Shown in pieces: positions 17,912-26,544 of a stretch of 64,000 nucleotides of DNA. The stretch covers positions 78,823-142,822 of the forward strand of contig NZ_LSHB01000011.1 in assembly GCF_001643375.1 (NCBI RefSeq), in the 5' to 3' direction. Positions within the stretch are counted from its first letter, which is position 1; each line of letters begins with the position of its first letter. The notes beneath the pieces are model-generated. The model saw only the letters and a list, made by a program, of their open reading frames with translations. It searched no databases and was not told where the DNA came from. The position numbers were made by a program, and so were the translations under genes. This DNA is from Chryseobacterium sp. FP211-J200 (GTDB lineage: Bacteria > Bacteroidota > Bacteroidia > Flavobacteriales > Weeksellaceae).

Positions 17912-19522
17912 GTGAGAAAAATCTTTACAATTTTATCGGTTAGCTTTTCTTTGATAGCAACGGCTCAAACCGAATTAGTTTTTGTTTTCTTCAAAGATAA
18001 ACCAAATAAAGCGGCTTTCTATTCCAACCCACTTTCGGAACTGACGCAAAAATCGCTCGACAGAAGAACCAATCTCGGAATCCCGCTCATGGATCAGGAT
18101 GCGCCAATTGAACCAACTTATATTACTAATATTCAGAATCTTGGATTTGATGTCAACGATTATTCCAAATGGTTGAACGGTGTTGCCGTAAATGCCATTT
18201 CTGAGCAGATACAAACCTTATCACAACAAAGCTATGTGGATCACGTCGAAAGTTTTGTAAGAAATCCAAATGGTGGAAAAAGAAAAGATAAAATTGAAAA
18301 ATTTAAAGAATTTGATCAAGCCAATGCTAACAGAGGTATTTTAACCAATTTCAATTATGGTGAAGGATTGGCACAGATCAACCAGGTCAACATCAGAGCA
18401 CTTCATGTGGCAGGATTTACCGGAACAGGAATGACAATTGCCGTAATTGATACTGGATTTCCTTCTGTAAATACTGGCAATGCTTTCAAAAGACTTCGTG
18501 ACAACGGACAAATCAAAGGCGGTTATAATTTCATTGGTAAAAACACAGACATCTACAATACTTCTCTGAACACCCACGGCTCCATTTGCCTTGGAACAAT
18601 TGGCGGATATCTTGACAATCAGTTTGTTGGCACTGCGCCCGATGCAGATTTTTACCTTTATGCTTCAGAGGATGGTGAAAATGAAATCCCAGAGGAACAG
18701 CTCTATTGGATAGAGGCTGCCGAGGAAGCTGACAGAAAAGGTGTGGATGTGATCACAACATCGCTGGGTTATTATCAATTTGATGACAGTCGATATGATT
18801 ATACTTACTCTGACATGAATGGAACCACCTCATTCATCGCAAGAGGCGCACAGATAGCGACGGAAAAAGGAATTTTTGTGACCTTCGCAGCTGGAAATGA
18901 AGGTAATAACGATTGGCATTACATTATCACACCAGCAGACAATACGAAAGTGTTTACCATTGGGGCTGTAACTTCCCAAGGTAGCAGCTCATCATTCTCT
19001 TCATATGGTCCGAATTCTGCAGGAGCAACAAAACCAGACGGAAGTGCAAGAGGAAGTGAAGTTTACACAGTTTACGGTAATCAAGTAACCCAAGCATCTG
19101 GAACTTCTCTAGCCAATCCTTTAGCAGCTGGTGGTGTTGCATGCTTATTACAATCCTTATCCAAAAATATCTCCAGAGATGAGATTAAAACAAAGCTGAG
19201 ACAAAATGCATCTCTTTATCCCAACACATCTCCTCAAATGGGTTATGGTATTCTTAATTTCTACAAAACTTACCAATCTTATCTTGATGTGAACGATATC
19301 AAAAAAAATCAGGTGAAGGTTTACCCAAATCCAGCAAAAGATGTCATCAACATTTCTTCAGACAAACCGATACAGTCAGTGGAAATCTACGATGTCCTAG
19401 GAAGACTGATCAAAACCGAAACTAAAAATAATGTCAACATCTCTCAACTTTCTAAAGGAAACTATCTCCTCAAAATAAAAACGGGAGATCAGCAAATAAT
19501 AGAAAAATTAATCAAGCAATAA
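17912..19522 (+). CDS. Secreted S8 family serine peptidase (subtilase) with T9SS sorting domain
   Basis: A 536-residue secreted protease. The GTG at 17912 is preferred because it gives the signal peptide MRKIFTILSVSFSLIATAQ; an upstream start would place 34 residues before it. The catalytic triad is Asp180 (IAVIDTGF), His222 (NTHGS) and Ser399 (SGTSLANPLAAGG), with oxyanion Asn329 (AAGNEG). The C-terminus has a type A sorting domain starting KVYPNPAKDVINIS and ending in LIKQ, which targets the protein through the type IX system to the outer surface. Followed by a good terminator. Confidence 0.93.
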   Translation: MRKIFTILSVSFSLIATAQTELVFVFFKDKPNKAAFYSNPLSELTQKSLDRRTNLGIPLMDQDAPIEPTYITNIQNLGFDVNDYSKWLNGVAVNAISEQIQTLSQQSYVDHVESFVRNPNGGKRKDKIEKFKEFDQANANRGILTNFNYGEGLAQINQVNIRALHVAGFTGTGMTIAVIDTGFPSVNTGNAFKRLRDNGQIKGGYNFIGKNTDIYNTSLNTHGSICLGTIGGYLDNQFVGTAPDADFYLYASEDGENEIPEEQLYWIEAAEEADRKGVDVITTSLGYYQFDDSRYDYTYSDMNGTTSFIARGAQIATEKGIFVTFAAGNEGNNDWHYIITPADNTKVFTIGAVTSQGSSSSFSSYGPNSAGATKPDGSARGSEVYTVYGNQVTQASGTSLANPLAAGGVACLLQSLSKNISRDEIKTKLRQNASLYPNTSPQMGYGILNFYKTYQSYLDVNDIKKNQVKVYPNPAKDVINISSDKPIQSVEIYDVLGRLIKTETKNNVNISQLSKGNYLLKIKTGDQQIIEKLIKQ

Positions 19523-19558
19523 ATTACAAAGGGCTAAATTTTAGCTCTTTGTAATTTT
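19521..19558 (+). terminator. Rho-independent terminator after the subtilase gene
   Basis: Arms AAATTACAAAGGGCTAAA and TTTAGCTCTTTGTAATTT pair with one G-T mismatch and end in a T-rich tail. It overlaps the stop codon region. Confidence 0.75.
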
Positions 19559-19708
19559 GATATTAAATGAGCAGAAAAAGAAACAACGATTATGAAATCA
19601 ATATAAATAACTCATTATCAATTAATTTTATCGTACATTGTTGAAAATTCAGGTTTCGCCTTATATTATGGAAGTGTATCGTTACTCGTGAACTAAAATA
19701 ATTTTAAC

Positions 19709-20626
19709 ATGGAACATGATATAAAACTCTTCAAAAAGAGTGATACAACTGTTGACGTGCCTGCGTCAAAAAAAACAATCAATATTGCTTACCTCATTTT
19801 GGTACATCGGTTACCTGACCAGTTCAAAAGGCTTTTCGAAGCTATCTATGAAACCGAAAATCATTACCTGATCCACATAGATAAGAAAGCTGAAAAAGAA
19901 CTTGGAACCGAAGTAAAATTATTCCTGAAAGACTTTCCAAATGTTTACATCCTCAAAAGTGAAAATGTCATCTGGGGCGGTTACAGCATGGTACAGGCAG
20001 AATTGGACGGCATGAATTTTTTGCTGAATATTGATGCTCATTGGGATTACTTCATCAATTTAAGTGGACAAGATTTCCCTTTGAGATCACAAAAGATCAT
20101 CCGAAAATATCTTACTGAAAACAATGGCAAAAATTACATCAAAATAACTGATCAGAAAAACATCCGTCCTGAAACCATGAACAGGATCGAGAATTACTTT
20201 GATGAAATAGATGACAAGATCTCACCATTGACGTACAAAAGAGAATTCATGAAAGACATTACGCCCTATATCGGCGGACAATGGATGATCTTGACAAGAG
20301 ATTGCTGCAATTTTATTTGTACCAGTACAGAAGTTAAAAAATTTGAAAACTATTACAAGAACACTTTGATTGCGGACGAATCATTCTTTCAAACTGTTTT
20401 AATGAACACAAAGTTTGAGGGACAACTGGTGAACGATGACAAAAGGGCGATCATTTGGATCCCGGATGGTGACATTAAACTGCGTCCGAAAACATTTACA
20501 GTAGATGATTTGGATTTTTTAAGTTCTGGAAGCAATCTGTTTGCAAGGAAATTTGATGACAATGTAGATAGGAACATTATCAGTAAAATGAGTTTATCTC
20601 ATAATGTAGAATTAGCAAAAGCTTAA
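19709..20626 (+). CDS. Glycosyltransferase family 14 (core-2/I-branching-like)
   Basis: A 305-residue cytosolic glycosyltransferase similar to beta-1,6-N-acetylglucosaminyltransferases and xylosyltransferases (GT14). Family features are AYLILVHRLPDQFKRLFEAI at the N-terminus, HIDKKA, an ENVIWGGYSMVQAEL block, INLSGQDFPLRS and GGQWMILTR. No signal peptide or TM is seen. It probably works on a surface glycan or lipid-linked saccharide; donor and acceptor are unknown. Monocistronic with its own terminator. Confidence 0.85.
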   Translation: MEHDIKLFKKSDTTVDVPASKKTINIAYLILVHRLPDQFKRLFEAIYETENHYLIHIDKKAEKELGTEVKLFLKDFPNVYILKSENVIWGGYSMVQAELDGMNFLLNIDAHWDYFINLSGQDFPLRSQKIIRKYLTENNGKNYIKITDQKNIRPETMNRIENYFDEIDDKISPLTYKREFMKDITPYIGGQWMILTRDCCNFICTSTEVKKFENYYKNTLIADESFFQTVLMNTKFEGQLVNDDKRAIIWIPDGDIKLRPKTFTVDDLDFLSSGSNLFARKFDDNVDRNIISKMSLSHNVELAKA

Positions 20627-20652
20627 TTACCATTACATTTTCATCCTAAAAT

Positions 20653-20683
20653 AAAAAAACCACTGAAAAATCAGTGGTTTTTT
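20653..20683 (+). terminator. Rho-independent terminator after the GT14 gene
   Basis: Arms AAAAAACCACTGA (20653-20665) and TCAGTGGTTTTTT (20671-20683) followed by more T residues. A-run and T-run symmetry lets it also serve the opposite-strand HTH gene. Confidence 0.85.
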
Positions 20684-20703
20684 TTAAAGTGATCCTTACT
20701 CTT

Positions 20704-20910
20704 CTATTCCTTTTTGTACTCGAGAATATCTGCAGGTTGGCAATCCAATGCTTTGCATATCGCTTCCAAAGTACTGAAACGAACAGCTTTTGCCTTTCCA
20801 GTTTTCAAAATAGAAAGATTTGAAAGCGTTAAATCTACTTTTTCGGACAATTCATTCAATGACATTTTTCGTTTGGCCATCATCACGTCCAGGTTTACGA
20901 TTATTGGCAT
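20704..20910 (-). CDS. Small helix-turn-helix transcriptional regulator (XRE/Cro type)
   Basis: A 68-residue, single-domain HTH protein (residues 10-64: MAKRKMSLNELSEKVDLTLS, then LSILKTGKAKAVRFSTLEAI), with the ending ALDCQPADILEYKKE typical of the YozG/Cro family paired with DUF2975. Its ATG is 3 bp after the stop of the DUF2975 gene, so the two are cotranscribed. It probably autoregulates the pair; the DNA target is unknown. Confidence 0.88.
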   Translation of the reverse strand: MPIIVNLDVMMAKRKMSLNELSEKVDLTLSNLSILKTGKAKAVRFSTLEAICKALDCQPADILEYKKE

Positions 20911-20913
20911 AAC

Positions 20914-21450
20914 TTAGATGGTTAGGTCGTTTTCGTTCTGTAACTCGATTCCTCTTTTGAAGATTTGTGCAATGATGTAGATGATTCCTGCCAAGAAAAT
21001 GAAACCTCCGTCAGAGCCCAAGTTATATTTGACCGAAGAAATATCGAAGCCTTTTTTCAATAATCCTTCTATGAATTGGTCTGTGATGACCCAAATAATC
21101 CAAATCCCAAATGAGACGTAACTTATTCTTAGAATTAAGTCTGAAACTTCTTTACTGAAAGGATTTTCTAAGTCTAATTTTTTAAAAACATTAATAACAA
21201 CAAAAAACAAATATGCTTTGTAACCCAGTAGAAAAACAATCAATGACCACAAACAAATAAAATAATTTCGATTTTTAATCAATAAATCCATAAAATCATA
21301 TTTCATAACCATCAACCGACCTTCACTTGAAAAATCAGAAAAAACGCCCCATAGTCCACCAACTATAAAAGCTCCAGTTTCTATACACAAGCCTACAAAG
21401 GCAATCCAAGCGATAACATTGAGAATTGATAAAATTGTTTTTGTATTCAT
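20914..21450 (-). CDS. DUF2975 family membrane protein
   Basis: A 178-residue membrane protein with four TM segments (about 8-32, 60-82, 105-130 and 145-165). DUF2975 proteins nearly always precede a tiny XRE-type regulator, exactly as here. The role of the pair is unknown; a membrane sensor that controls the regulator is one idea. Divergent from rarA. Confidence 0.85.
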   Translation of the reverse strand: MNTKTILSILNVIAWIAFVGLCIETGAFIVGGLWGVFSDFSSEGRLMVMKYDFMDLLIKNRNYFICLWSLIVFLLGYKAYLFFVVINVFKKLDLENPFSKEVSDLILRISYVSFGIWIIWVITDQFIEGLLKKGFDISSVKYNLGSDGGFIFLAGIIYIIAQIFKRGIELQNENDLTI

Positions 21451-21580
21451 TCGTTTAAGTTTTAAAAATTATTATGCAAATATCAAAAAATATTTATTGA
21501 TAAACAATAAATATTTTACTTTTAACATTAATTCAAAATATTAATGAAACTTATCTTTTTCGCAAAGTATTTAATTTCCG

Positions 21581-21588
21581 TAATTTTG
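21581..21588 (+). promoter_or_regulatory. Putative -7 box TAATTTTG for rarA
   Basis: Exact TAnnTTTG match ending 4 bp before the ATG at 21593. The transcript would begin about at the start codon, so it is probably leaderless. Confidence 0.5.
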
Positions 21589-21592
21589 AAAT

Positions 21593-22873
21593 ATGAACAA
21601 TTCTCCACTTGCCGAAATCCTGCGTCCGAAAACTTTGGATGATGTTTTGGGCCAAGAACATCTCACTGGAAAATCTGGAACCATCAAAAGAATGATGGAC
21701 AATGACACCATTAATTCACTTATTTTTTGGGGACCACCAGGAACAGGAAAAACCACTTTGGCAGAAATCATCTCCGAAAGTTCGGGGAGAAAATTCTACA
21801 AGTTGTCAGCTGTTTCTGCCGGCGTAAAAGATGTAAGAGATATTATTGACGAAGCGAAAAAACAAAACCTCTTTTCAGGAAGAAGTCCAATTCTCTTCAT
21901 TGATGAAATTCACAGATTCAACAAATCTCAACAGGATTCGTTACTTCACGCTGTTGAAAAAGGTTGGATCACTTTAATCGGCGCAACTACAGAAAATCCA
22001 AGTTTTGAAGTAGTTTCGGCTTTGCTTTCCAGAACTCAGGTTTATATCTTAAAAGCATTGACTTTTGAAAAACTGGAAGAACTCGCTGACATTTCAGTTT
22101 CAAAATACAACGAACTCAACAATACCAAATTCTTCCTTGAAGAAAAAGAAGCCTTCATCCAATATTCCGGAGGCGACGCAAGAAAGTTGATTAATTCAAT
22201 CGAATTGGTTCTCAATCAATTCAAATCTGCCAAGAAAAATAAAATCTCCAACAAAGATGTACTTTCCGTTTTGCAGGAAAATATGGCTTTGTACGACAAA
22301 AATGGAGAGCAACATTACGACATCATTTCAGCCTTCATCAAATCGATGCGTGGCTCGGACCCAAATGGTGCTGTCTATTGGCTCGCCAGAATGTTGGTTG
22401 GCGGAGAAGATATCAAATTCATTGCCCGAAGAATGATGATTCTCGCAGCAGAAGATATTGGTTTAGCAAATCCAAATGCCTTGGTAATGGCTAACAATTG
22501 TTTCCAGGCCATCAACGTCATCGGAAATCCCGAAGCCAGAATTATCCTCAGCGAAACCGCCGTTTATCTCGCCGTTTCACCAAAAAGTAATTCCACTTAC
22601 AATGCCATTAATGAAGCAATGGCTTTCGTCAAGAAAACCGGAAATCTCCCAGTTCCACTCCACCTCAGAAATGCGCCAACCAAATTGATGAAGGATTTGG
22701 ACTACGGAAAAGATTACCAATACGCACATTCTTACGAAGGAAATTTTGTCGATTTGGAATTTCTTCCCGACGAAATCACAGGAACAACATTCTACAATCC
22801 TGCCAACAATTCGACAGAGAAGAAAATACGCGAACAGCTGAAGGATAAATGGAAAGACAAATATGACCTTTGA
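21593..22873 (+). CDS. rarA: Replication-associated recombination protein A (MgsA/WRNIP1 family AAA+ ATPase)
   Basis: AAA+ ATPase that acts at stalled replication forks. The N-terminus SPLAEILRPKTLDDVLGQEH is family-typical. Walker A GPPGTGKT is at residues 47-54, Walker B is ILFIDEIHRF, and sensor 1 is GATTENPSFEV. The C-terminal region contains SMRGSDPNGAVYWLARMLVGG and the LAAEDIGLANP block. The 426 residues are full length. The promoter box ends 4 bp from the ATG. Confidence 0.96.
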   Translation: MNNSPLAEILRPKTLDDVLGQEHLTGKSGTIKRMMDNDTINSLIFWGPPGTGKTTLAEIISESSGRKFYKLSAVSAGVKDVRDIIDEAKKQNLFSGRSPILFIDEIHRFNKSQQDSLLHAVEKGWITLIGATTENPSFEVVSALLSRTQVYILKALTFEKLEELADISVSKYNELNNTKFFLEEKEAFIQYSGGDARKLINSIELVLNQFKSAKKNKISNKDVLSVLQENMALYDKNGEQHYDIISAFIKSMRGSDPNGAVYWLARMLVGGEDIKFIARRMMILAAEDIGLANPNALVMANNCFQAINVIGNPEARIILSETAVYLAVSPKSNSTYNAINEAMAFVKKTGNLPVPLHLRNAPTKLMKDLDYGKDYQYAHSYEGNFVDLEFLPDEITGTTFYNPANNSTEKKIREQLKDKWKDKYDL

Positions 22874-22925
22874 GTTAAATATTCCTAAATTTTATTTTAT
22901 GCTGATGAATTCAATTTCCTTTTAA

Positions 22926-22933
22926 TATCTTTG
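22926..22933 (+). promoter_or_regulatory. Putative -7 box TATCTTTG for the DedA gene
   Basis: Exact TAnnTTTG match 16 bp before the ATG at 22950. Confidence 0.5.
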
Positions 22934-22949
22934 CGCAAGACAGAAAACT

Positions 22950-23633
22950 ATGGAACATTTCGAAAGCTGGAAAGACTTACTTAACCCCGAATTTTATATT
23001 AAAATGGGTGGTTTTTGGCTTATTTTATTTATCATTTTCGCAGAGACCGGACTTTTTGTAGGTTTCTTTTTACCGGGCGACAGTTTACTCTTTATTTCAG
23101 GGATTTACGCCGTTAAAATCATCGACACCACTTTCGGAACAACAGGTTCAGATTTTCTGGATACTACGATTCTTGCTACCGCAGTTGCAGTTGCAGCCAT
23201 CATTGGAAACGAGATTGGCTATTGGTTTGGTTACAAAAGCGGACCATTGTTGTATGAGCGAAAAGACACTTTCCTGTTCAAGAAAAAATACCTTTTCAAA
23301 GCACACGATTTCTTCGAAGACCACGGAACAGTGGCTGTCATCTTAGCGAGATTTTTACCAATCGTAAGAACATTTGCGCCCATTGTTGCGGGAATTGTGA
23401 AAATGGATAAGAAAAAATTCTTCTATTACAACATCATCGGAGCGTTTGCATGGTCGTTCACGATGATTTTTGCGGGACATTATCTGGACAAATTATTTAT
23501 GGACCAGTTCGGCATCGATTTGAAGAAAAAATTAGAAATCATCGTTTTGGTCATCGTTTTGGTCACAACTTTGCCTATCGTTATCAAGTTCTTTTTCACC
23601 AAGGATAAAGAAAGACCCACGAGAATTGATTAA
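22950..23633 (+). CDS. DedA family membrane protein
   Basis: A 227-residue integral membrane protein of the DedA/SNARE-associated family. The family signatures are ETGLFVGFFLPGDSLLFISG at the N-terminus, GNEIGYWFGYKSG, and RFLPIVRTFAPIVAG (with the functionally important Arg residues), followed by GAFAWSFTMIFAGHYL. In other bacteria members act as flippases for undecaprenyl phosphate or phospholipids and support envelope integrity. Monocistronic with terminator. Confidence 0.93.
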   Translation: MEHFESWKDLLNPEFYIKMGGFWLILFIIFAETGLFVGFFLPGDSLLFISGIYAVKIIDTTFGTTGSDFLDTTILATAVAVAAIIGNEIGYWFGYKSGPLLYERKDTFLFKKKYLFKAHDFFEDHGTVAVILARFLPIVRTFAPIVAGIVKMDKKKFFYYNIIGAFAWSFTMIFAGHYLDKLFMDQFGIDLKKKLEIIVLVIVLVTTLPIVIKFFFTKDKERPTRID

Positions 23634-23661
23634 TCAATATTGAAATATTATTAAAACATAT

Positions 23662-23686
23662 AAAACCGGAGTCAATTTCCGGTTTT
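23662..23686 (+). terminator. Rho-independent terminator after the DedA gene
   Basis: Arms AAAACCGGA (23662-23670) and TCCGGTTTT (23678-23686) followed by further T residues. Confidence 0.8.
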
Positions 23687-23701
23687 TTGCATTTAATATT
23701 T

Positions 23702-23890
23702 TGGGCAGCTTTTTCCGCCTTCCACTCTCGAACCTAACGGAGTGGTTCGACGAAGTCAATCTTTTTGCAAGACGATTTCAGTTCAATAGAAACTAAGACC
23801 TCGCAAAAAAGGATTTCCGTTCAAACCTAACGAAGTGGTTCATCGATTCAAATAAAAAATAAAAAAGATGAGATAAGTCGGGCTGCGGGT
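23702..23890 (-). ncRNA. Structured intergenic element, copy B, with two inserted 20-bp-type repeats
   Basis: Read on the minus strand it has the same block order as copy A: GCAGCCCGA, GGAAATCCTTTTTTGC, a loop, CAAAAAGATTGA, GGCGGAAAAAGCTGCCC. Extra DNA containing AACCTAACG(G/A)AGTGGTTC is inserted on both sides (near 23731 and 23825). Positions 23821-23886 are identical, in inverse orientation, to 40109-40174. It fills most of the 311-bp gap between the DedA and dehydrogenase genes; nothing coding is seen there. Confidence 0.5.
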
Positions 23891-23944
23891 TTCGGTACAA
23901 AAAGAACGTTTGACATTAAATTAAATCTTAAATAAAAATAAGAA

Positions 23945-24922
23945 ATGAAAGTATTTGTAAACAAAAGAATTCCGGACAATGGGATTCAGATTTTGAAAGA
24001 CGGAAATTTAGATATCATTTTCCAGGAAACAGAAAATCCAACCCACGAAGAATGGCTGGAAAGCTGCAAACAGGCAGACATCATCCTAAGTGTCGGTGGA
24101 AAGAACAAATATGACAAAGAATTCTTCGATGCCTGCCCTAATGTAAAAGCTATTGCCCTATTTTCCGTAGGCTTCGACCAAGTAGATATCGAAGAAGCAA
24201 CTAAACGAAAAATCGCAGTTGGAAACACGCCAGACGTTTTGAGCCGAGCCACTTCTGACGTCGCATTTCTACTAATGCAAATGGTTTCAAGAAAAGTAAA
24301 CTACAACACTGCAAAAGTAAAATCTGGCAACTGGAAAGACTTCCACCCTTTGGAGGAACTCGGTCAGGAACTTTACGGAAAAACTTTAGGCGTTTTAGGA
24401 CTTGGAAGAATCGGTTTTGAAATGGCTGAAAAGTGCAAAGCCGCTTTTGGTATGAACATCATTTATCACAACAGAAGCCATAACGAAGAAGCTGAAAAAG
24501 AACTCGATGCAAAATATGTTTCGTTTGATGAATTAGTACAGAAATCAGACATCATAAGTATCCACGCCAATTACACACCGGAACAGGCCGACCTTTTCAA
24601 CACATCAGTATTCGAAAAAATGAAAGAAAATTTGATTTTCATCAACACCGCAAGAGGTGGTTTTCACAATGAGAAAGATTTGTTCGAAGCTTTGATTTCG
24701 GGTAAAATATGGGGCGCAGGTTTGGACGTTACCAATCCTGAACCGATGCAGAAAGACAGTCCATTGTTAGAACTTCCAAACGTTTGCGTTCTGCCACACA
24801 TCGGTTCTGCAACTTTGGAAGCCAGAAGCGGGATGGCAAGATTGGCAGCTGAAAACGTAGTTGCATTTTCAAAAGGTGAAAAAATGCCGACTTGCGTAAA
24901 TCCTGAAGTTTACGAAGATTAA
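23945..24922 (+). CDS. D-2-hydroxyacid dehydrogenase (glyoxylate/hydroxypyruvate reductase-like)
   Basis: NAD(P)-dependent reduction of a 2-keto acid to a D-2-hydroxyacid. The 325 residues show the catalytic/NAD fold: VGFDQVDIEEA, the Rossmann motif LGLGRIG, INTARGG with the substrate-binding Arg, and LPHIGSAT with the catalytic His. The GxGRIG plus HNRS pattern suggests NADP preference, as in GhrB/GRHPR-type enzymes. No operon partners. The exact substrate (glyoxylate, hydroxypyruvate or other) is not determined. Confidence 0.9.
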   Translation: MKVFVNKRIPDNGIQILKDGNLDIIFQETENPTHEEWLESCKQADIILSVGGKNKYDKEFFDACPNVKAIALFSVGFDQVDIEEATKRKIAVGNTPDVLSRATSDVAFLLMQMVSRKVNYNTAKVKSGNWKDFHPLEELGQELYGKTLGVLGLGRIGFEMAEKCKAAFGMNIIYHNRSHNEEAEKELDAKYVSFDELVQKSDIISIHANYTPEQADLFNTSVFEKMKENLIFINTARGGFHNEKDLFEALISGKIWGAGLDVTNPEPMQKDSPLLELPNVCVLPHIGSATLEARSGMARLAAENVVAFSKGEKMPTCVNPEVYED

Positions 24923-25000
24923 ATTTCATCAAAATAAATCTGTCAAAAACAAAGCTTGGACTCATATTTGTCTATCTTCAATCAACCAAAAATAAATATT

Positions 25001-25291
25001 ATGACACCAGAAGATAACATCGAAAAAAATTTGGAAGATCTGGATTACAATCCAGGTGAAGACATTTTCAACAGAGAAGAACATATTCCCATCGACGGCG
25101 ACGGAAATCCGATCAGAAATCCAAGCCACGTGAATGACGAAATGCCATTCGGACTAGACGTTCCGGGCGCTGAAGATGATGACAACTTCGACCAGGTTAC
25201 CAACCAACTTCCGGACGAGGAAAATAATTATTACAGCACGAGCGATAACGAAGATGACCACGAAGAAGAAAACGATGACATCGTAGAATAA
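25001..25291 (+). CDS. Small acidic hypothetical protein
   Basis: A 96-residue, highly acidic protein rich in Asp, Glu and Asn, without signal peptide or TM segment, ending in a poly-acidic tail (NEDDHEEENDDIVE). The ATG at 25001 is chosen because an earlier frame start at 24956 overlaps the region just after the dehydrogenase gene and is not conserved in composition. A terminator directly follows. Probably a real cytosolic protein; function unknown. Confidence 0.7.
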   Translation: MTPEDNIEKNLEDLDYNPGEDIFNREEHIPIDGDGNPIRNPSHVNDEMPFGLDVPGAEDDDNFDQVTNQLPDEENNYYSTSDNEDDHEEENDDIVE

Positions 25292-25296
25292 ATAAC

Positions 25297-25321
25297 AAAG
25301 CTTACCAAATCGGTAAGCTTT
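25297..25321. terminator. Bidirectional terminator between the acidic protein and thioesterase genes
   Basis: Arms AAAGCTTACC (25297-25306) and GGTAAGCTTT (25312-25321), with a T-rich flank on the + strand. It lies between convergent genes. Confidence 0.8.
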
Positions 25322-25327
25322 TATTTT

Positions 25328-25723
25328 TTAGTTCAAATCTTTAAATATTCTGGAAGGCTTTTTATTCTCGTCAATCGCTACCAAGGTAAAATCGCCCGAA
25401 ACCGCCTTTTCGCGCGTATCATTGTACATTTCTTCCACAAAGATCTCCACATTCACTTTCACGCTGGTGTTCCCGACGTATTTGATTCTTCCGACAAGTT
25501 CTACAATCGTATCAGCCGGAATTGGTTTTTTAAAATCGATTCTGTCACAACTTACCGTTACGAAAGACTTTCTGGCAAATCTTGTTGCCGTCATAAAAGC
25601 CACTTCATCCATCATTTCCATCACTTTCCCACCGAACATCGTATTATGGTGATTGGTTGTATTCGGGAAAACCACTTTGAAAACGCGCGTTTCCGATTGC
25701 TGGATTTTATCTTCGTAATTCAT
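25328..25723 (-). CDS. Acyl-CoA thioesterase (YciA/BFIT-like hotdog fold)
   Basis: A 131-residue hotdog-fold thioesterase that hydrolyses acyl-CoA. The pattern VFPNTTNHHNTMFGGKVMEM with the following DEVAFMTATRFARK is the active-site region of the YciA family (Asn/His/Asp-type residues), and VTVSCDRIDFKKPI is also typical. Such enzymes recycle CoA and control acyl-CoA pools. Convergent with the acidic protein gene. Confidence 0.92.
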   Translation of the reverse strand: MNYEDKIQQSETRVFKVVFPNTTNHHNTMFGGKVMEMMDEVAFMTATRFARKSFVTVSCDRIDFKKPIPADTIVELVGRIKYVGNTSVKVNVEIFVEEMYNDTREKAVSGDFTLVAIDENKKPSRIFKDLN

Positions 25724-25859
25724 TTCTTGATTGCTTTTAAGTTGTGTACTGGAATCGTTTTTTGAAGGTGCAAATATAAGTGATAGAAACTGTTTTAAGA
25801 AATTTCATAAATTAGATTCCAATAAATCATCAGTCAAAATCATTCTAATGATTTTTCAA

Positions 25860-25914
25860 ATTCCCCTCCTCTGGAGGGGCGACTAAAATTCGAAGAATTT
25901 TTGACGGGGTGGTC
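25860..25914. repeat. Left repeat of the DUF559 cassette
   Basis: Contains ATTCCCCTCCTCTGGAGGGG (25860-25879) and GACGGGGTGGTC (25903-25914). The same two blocks recur directly after the DUF559 gene. Confidence 0.85.
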
Positions 25915-25932
25915 AATCAAAAACACAAACAA

Positions 25933-26349
25933 ATGAATATAATCCTAACCCAAATCAACGGAATTCCCATCCGCAGGAATTTCGTCGAAAACCTACCGTA
26001 CAATCCACACCTAAAAAAATTATTAAGCGGAAAACGCCAAGCCGGAATTCTAAGCGAAGTTCTTTTCTGGACACAAGTTCGAGCCAAAACATTTCATAAC
26101 ATTGATTTTGACAGACAAAGAATTATAGGAAATTATATTGTTGATTTTTATGTCAAGACACTTGGATTAATCATCGAAATCGATGGTTCAAGTCACGATG
26201 AGAAAGAAGTTTATGATGGGATAAGACAAACTTATTTGGAATCTTTGAATTTGAAAATATTCAGAATTACAGATTTTGATGTGAAGAATAATTTGGCTTT
26301 GGTGATGAAAGAATTAGAAGCTTTTATTATCGAAAATTACAGATGCTAA
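25933..26349 (+). CDS. DUF559 endonuclease-like protein (Vsr/restriction-endonuclease fold)
   Basis: A 138-residue protein of the DUF559 family, which is related to very-short-patch-repair endonucleases. The nuclease-like core reads LSEVLFWTQVRAK, FDRQRIIGNYIVDFYV and LGLIIEIDGSSHDEKE, giving the E...D...ExD arrangement of a PD-(D/E)XK-type site. The ATG at 25933 is preferred; an in-frame GTG at 25909 lies inside the flanking repeat. The stop codon abuts the right repeat. The gene is thus exactly framed by repeats and may be a mobile unit. DNA target and role are unknown. Confidence 0.85.
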   Translation: MNIILTQINGIPIRRNFVENLPYNPHLKKLLSGKRQAGILSEVLFWTQVRAKTFHNIDFDRQRIIGNYIVDFYVKTLGLIIEIDGSSHDEKEVYDGIRQTYLESLNLKIFRITDFDVKNNLALVMKELEAFIIENYRC

Positions 26350-26350
26350 A

Positions 26351-26473
26351 ATTCCCCTCCTCTGGAGGGGTGGATTCGAGCAAAGGGAGAAGACGGGGTG
26401 GTTCAGCATAATTGACCACCCCCGAAATCTGAAATTTACAATTTCAAATTTCTCCCCTCCAGAGGAGGGGAAT
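26351..26473. repeat. Right repeats of the DUF559 cassette (one direct, one inverted copy)
   Basis: ATTCCCCTCCTCTGGAGGGG (26351-26370) and GACGGGGTGGTT (26392-26403) repeat the left flank. A third, inverted copy of the 20-mer lies at 26454-26473, with GACCACCCC at 26414-26422. The inverted pair 26351/26454 can form a long hairpin. Confidence 0.85.
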
Positions 26474-26544
26474 TTTTTCTCAATTCATTACTGTATATTT
26501 TTCAAATTGAATATCTTTAAAACTTTGAAAATCGAAACTTCACT

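Noticed and set aside
18341..18577. Antisense open frame within the subtilase gene
   Set aside because: Shadow of a strongly conserved protease domain; no supporting signals.
25909..25932. GTG start of the DUF559 gene at 25909
   Set aside because: It lies within the flanking repeat block (GACGGGGTGGTC); the ATG at 25933 is the more likely start.
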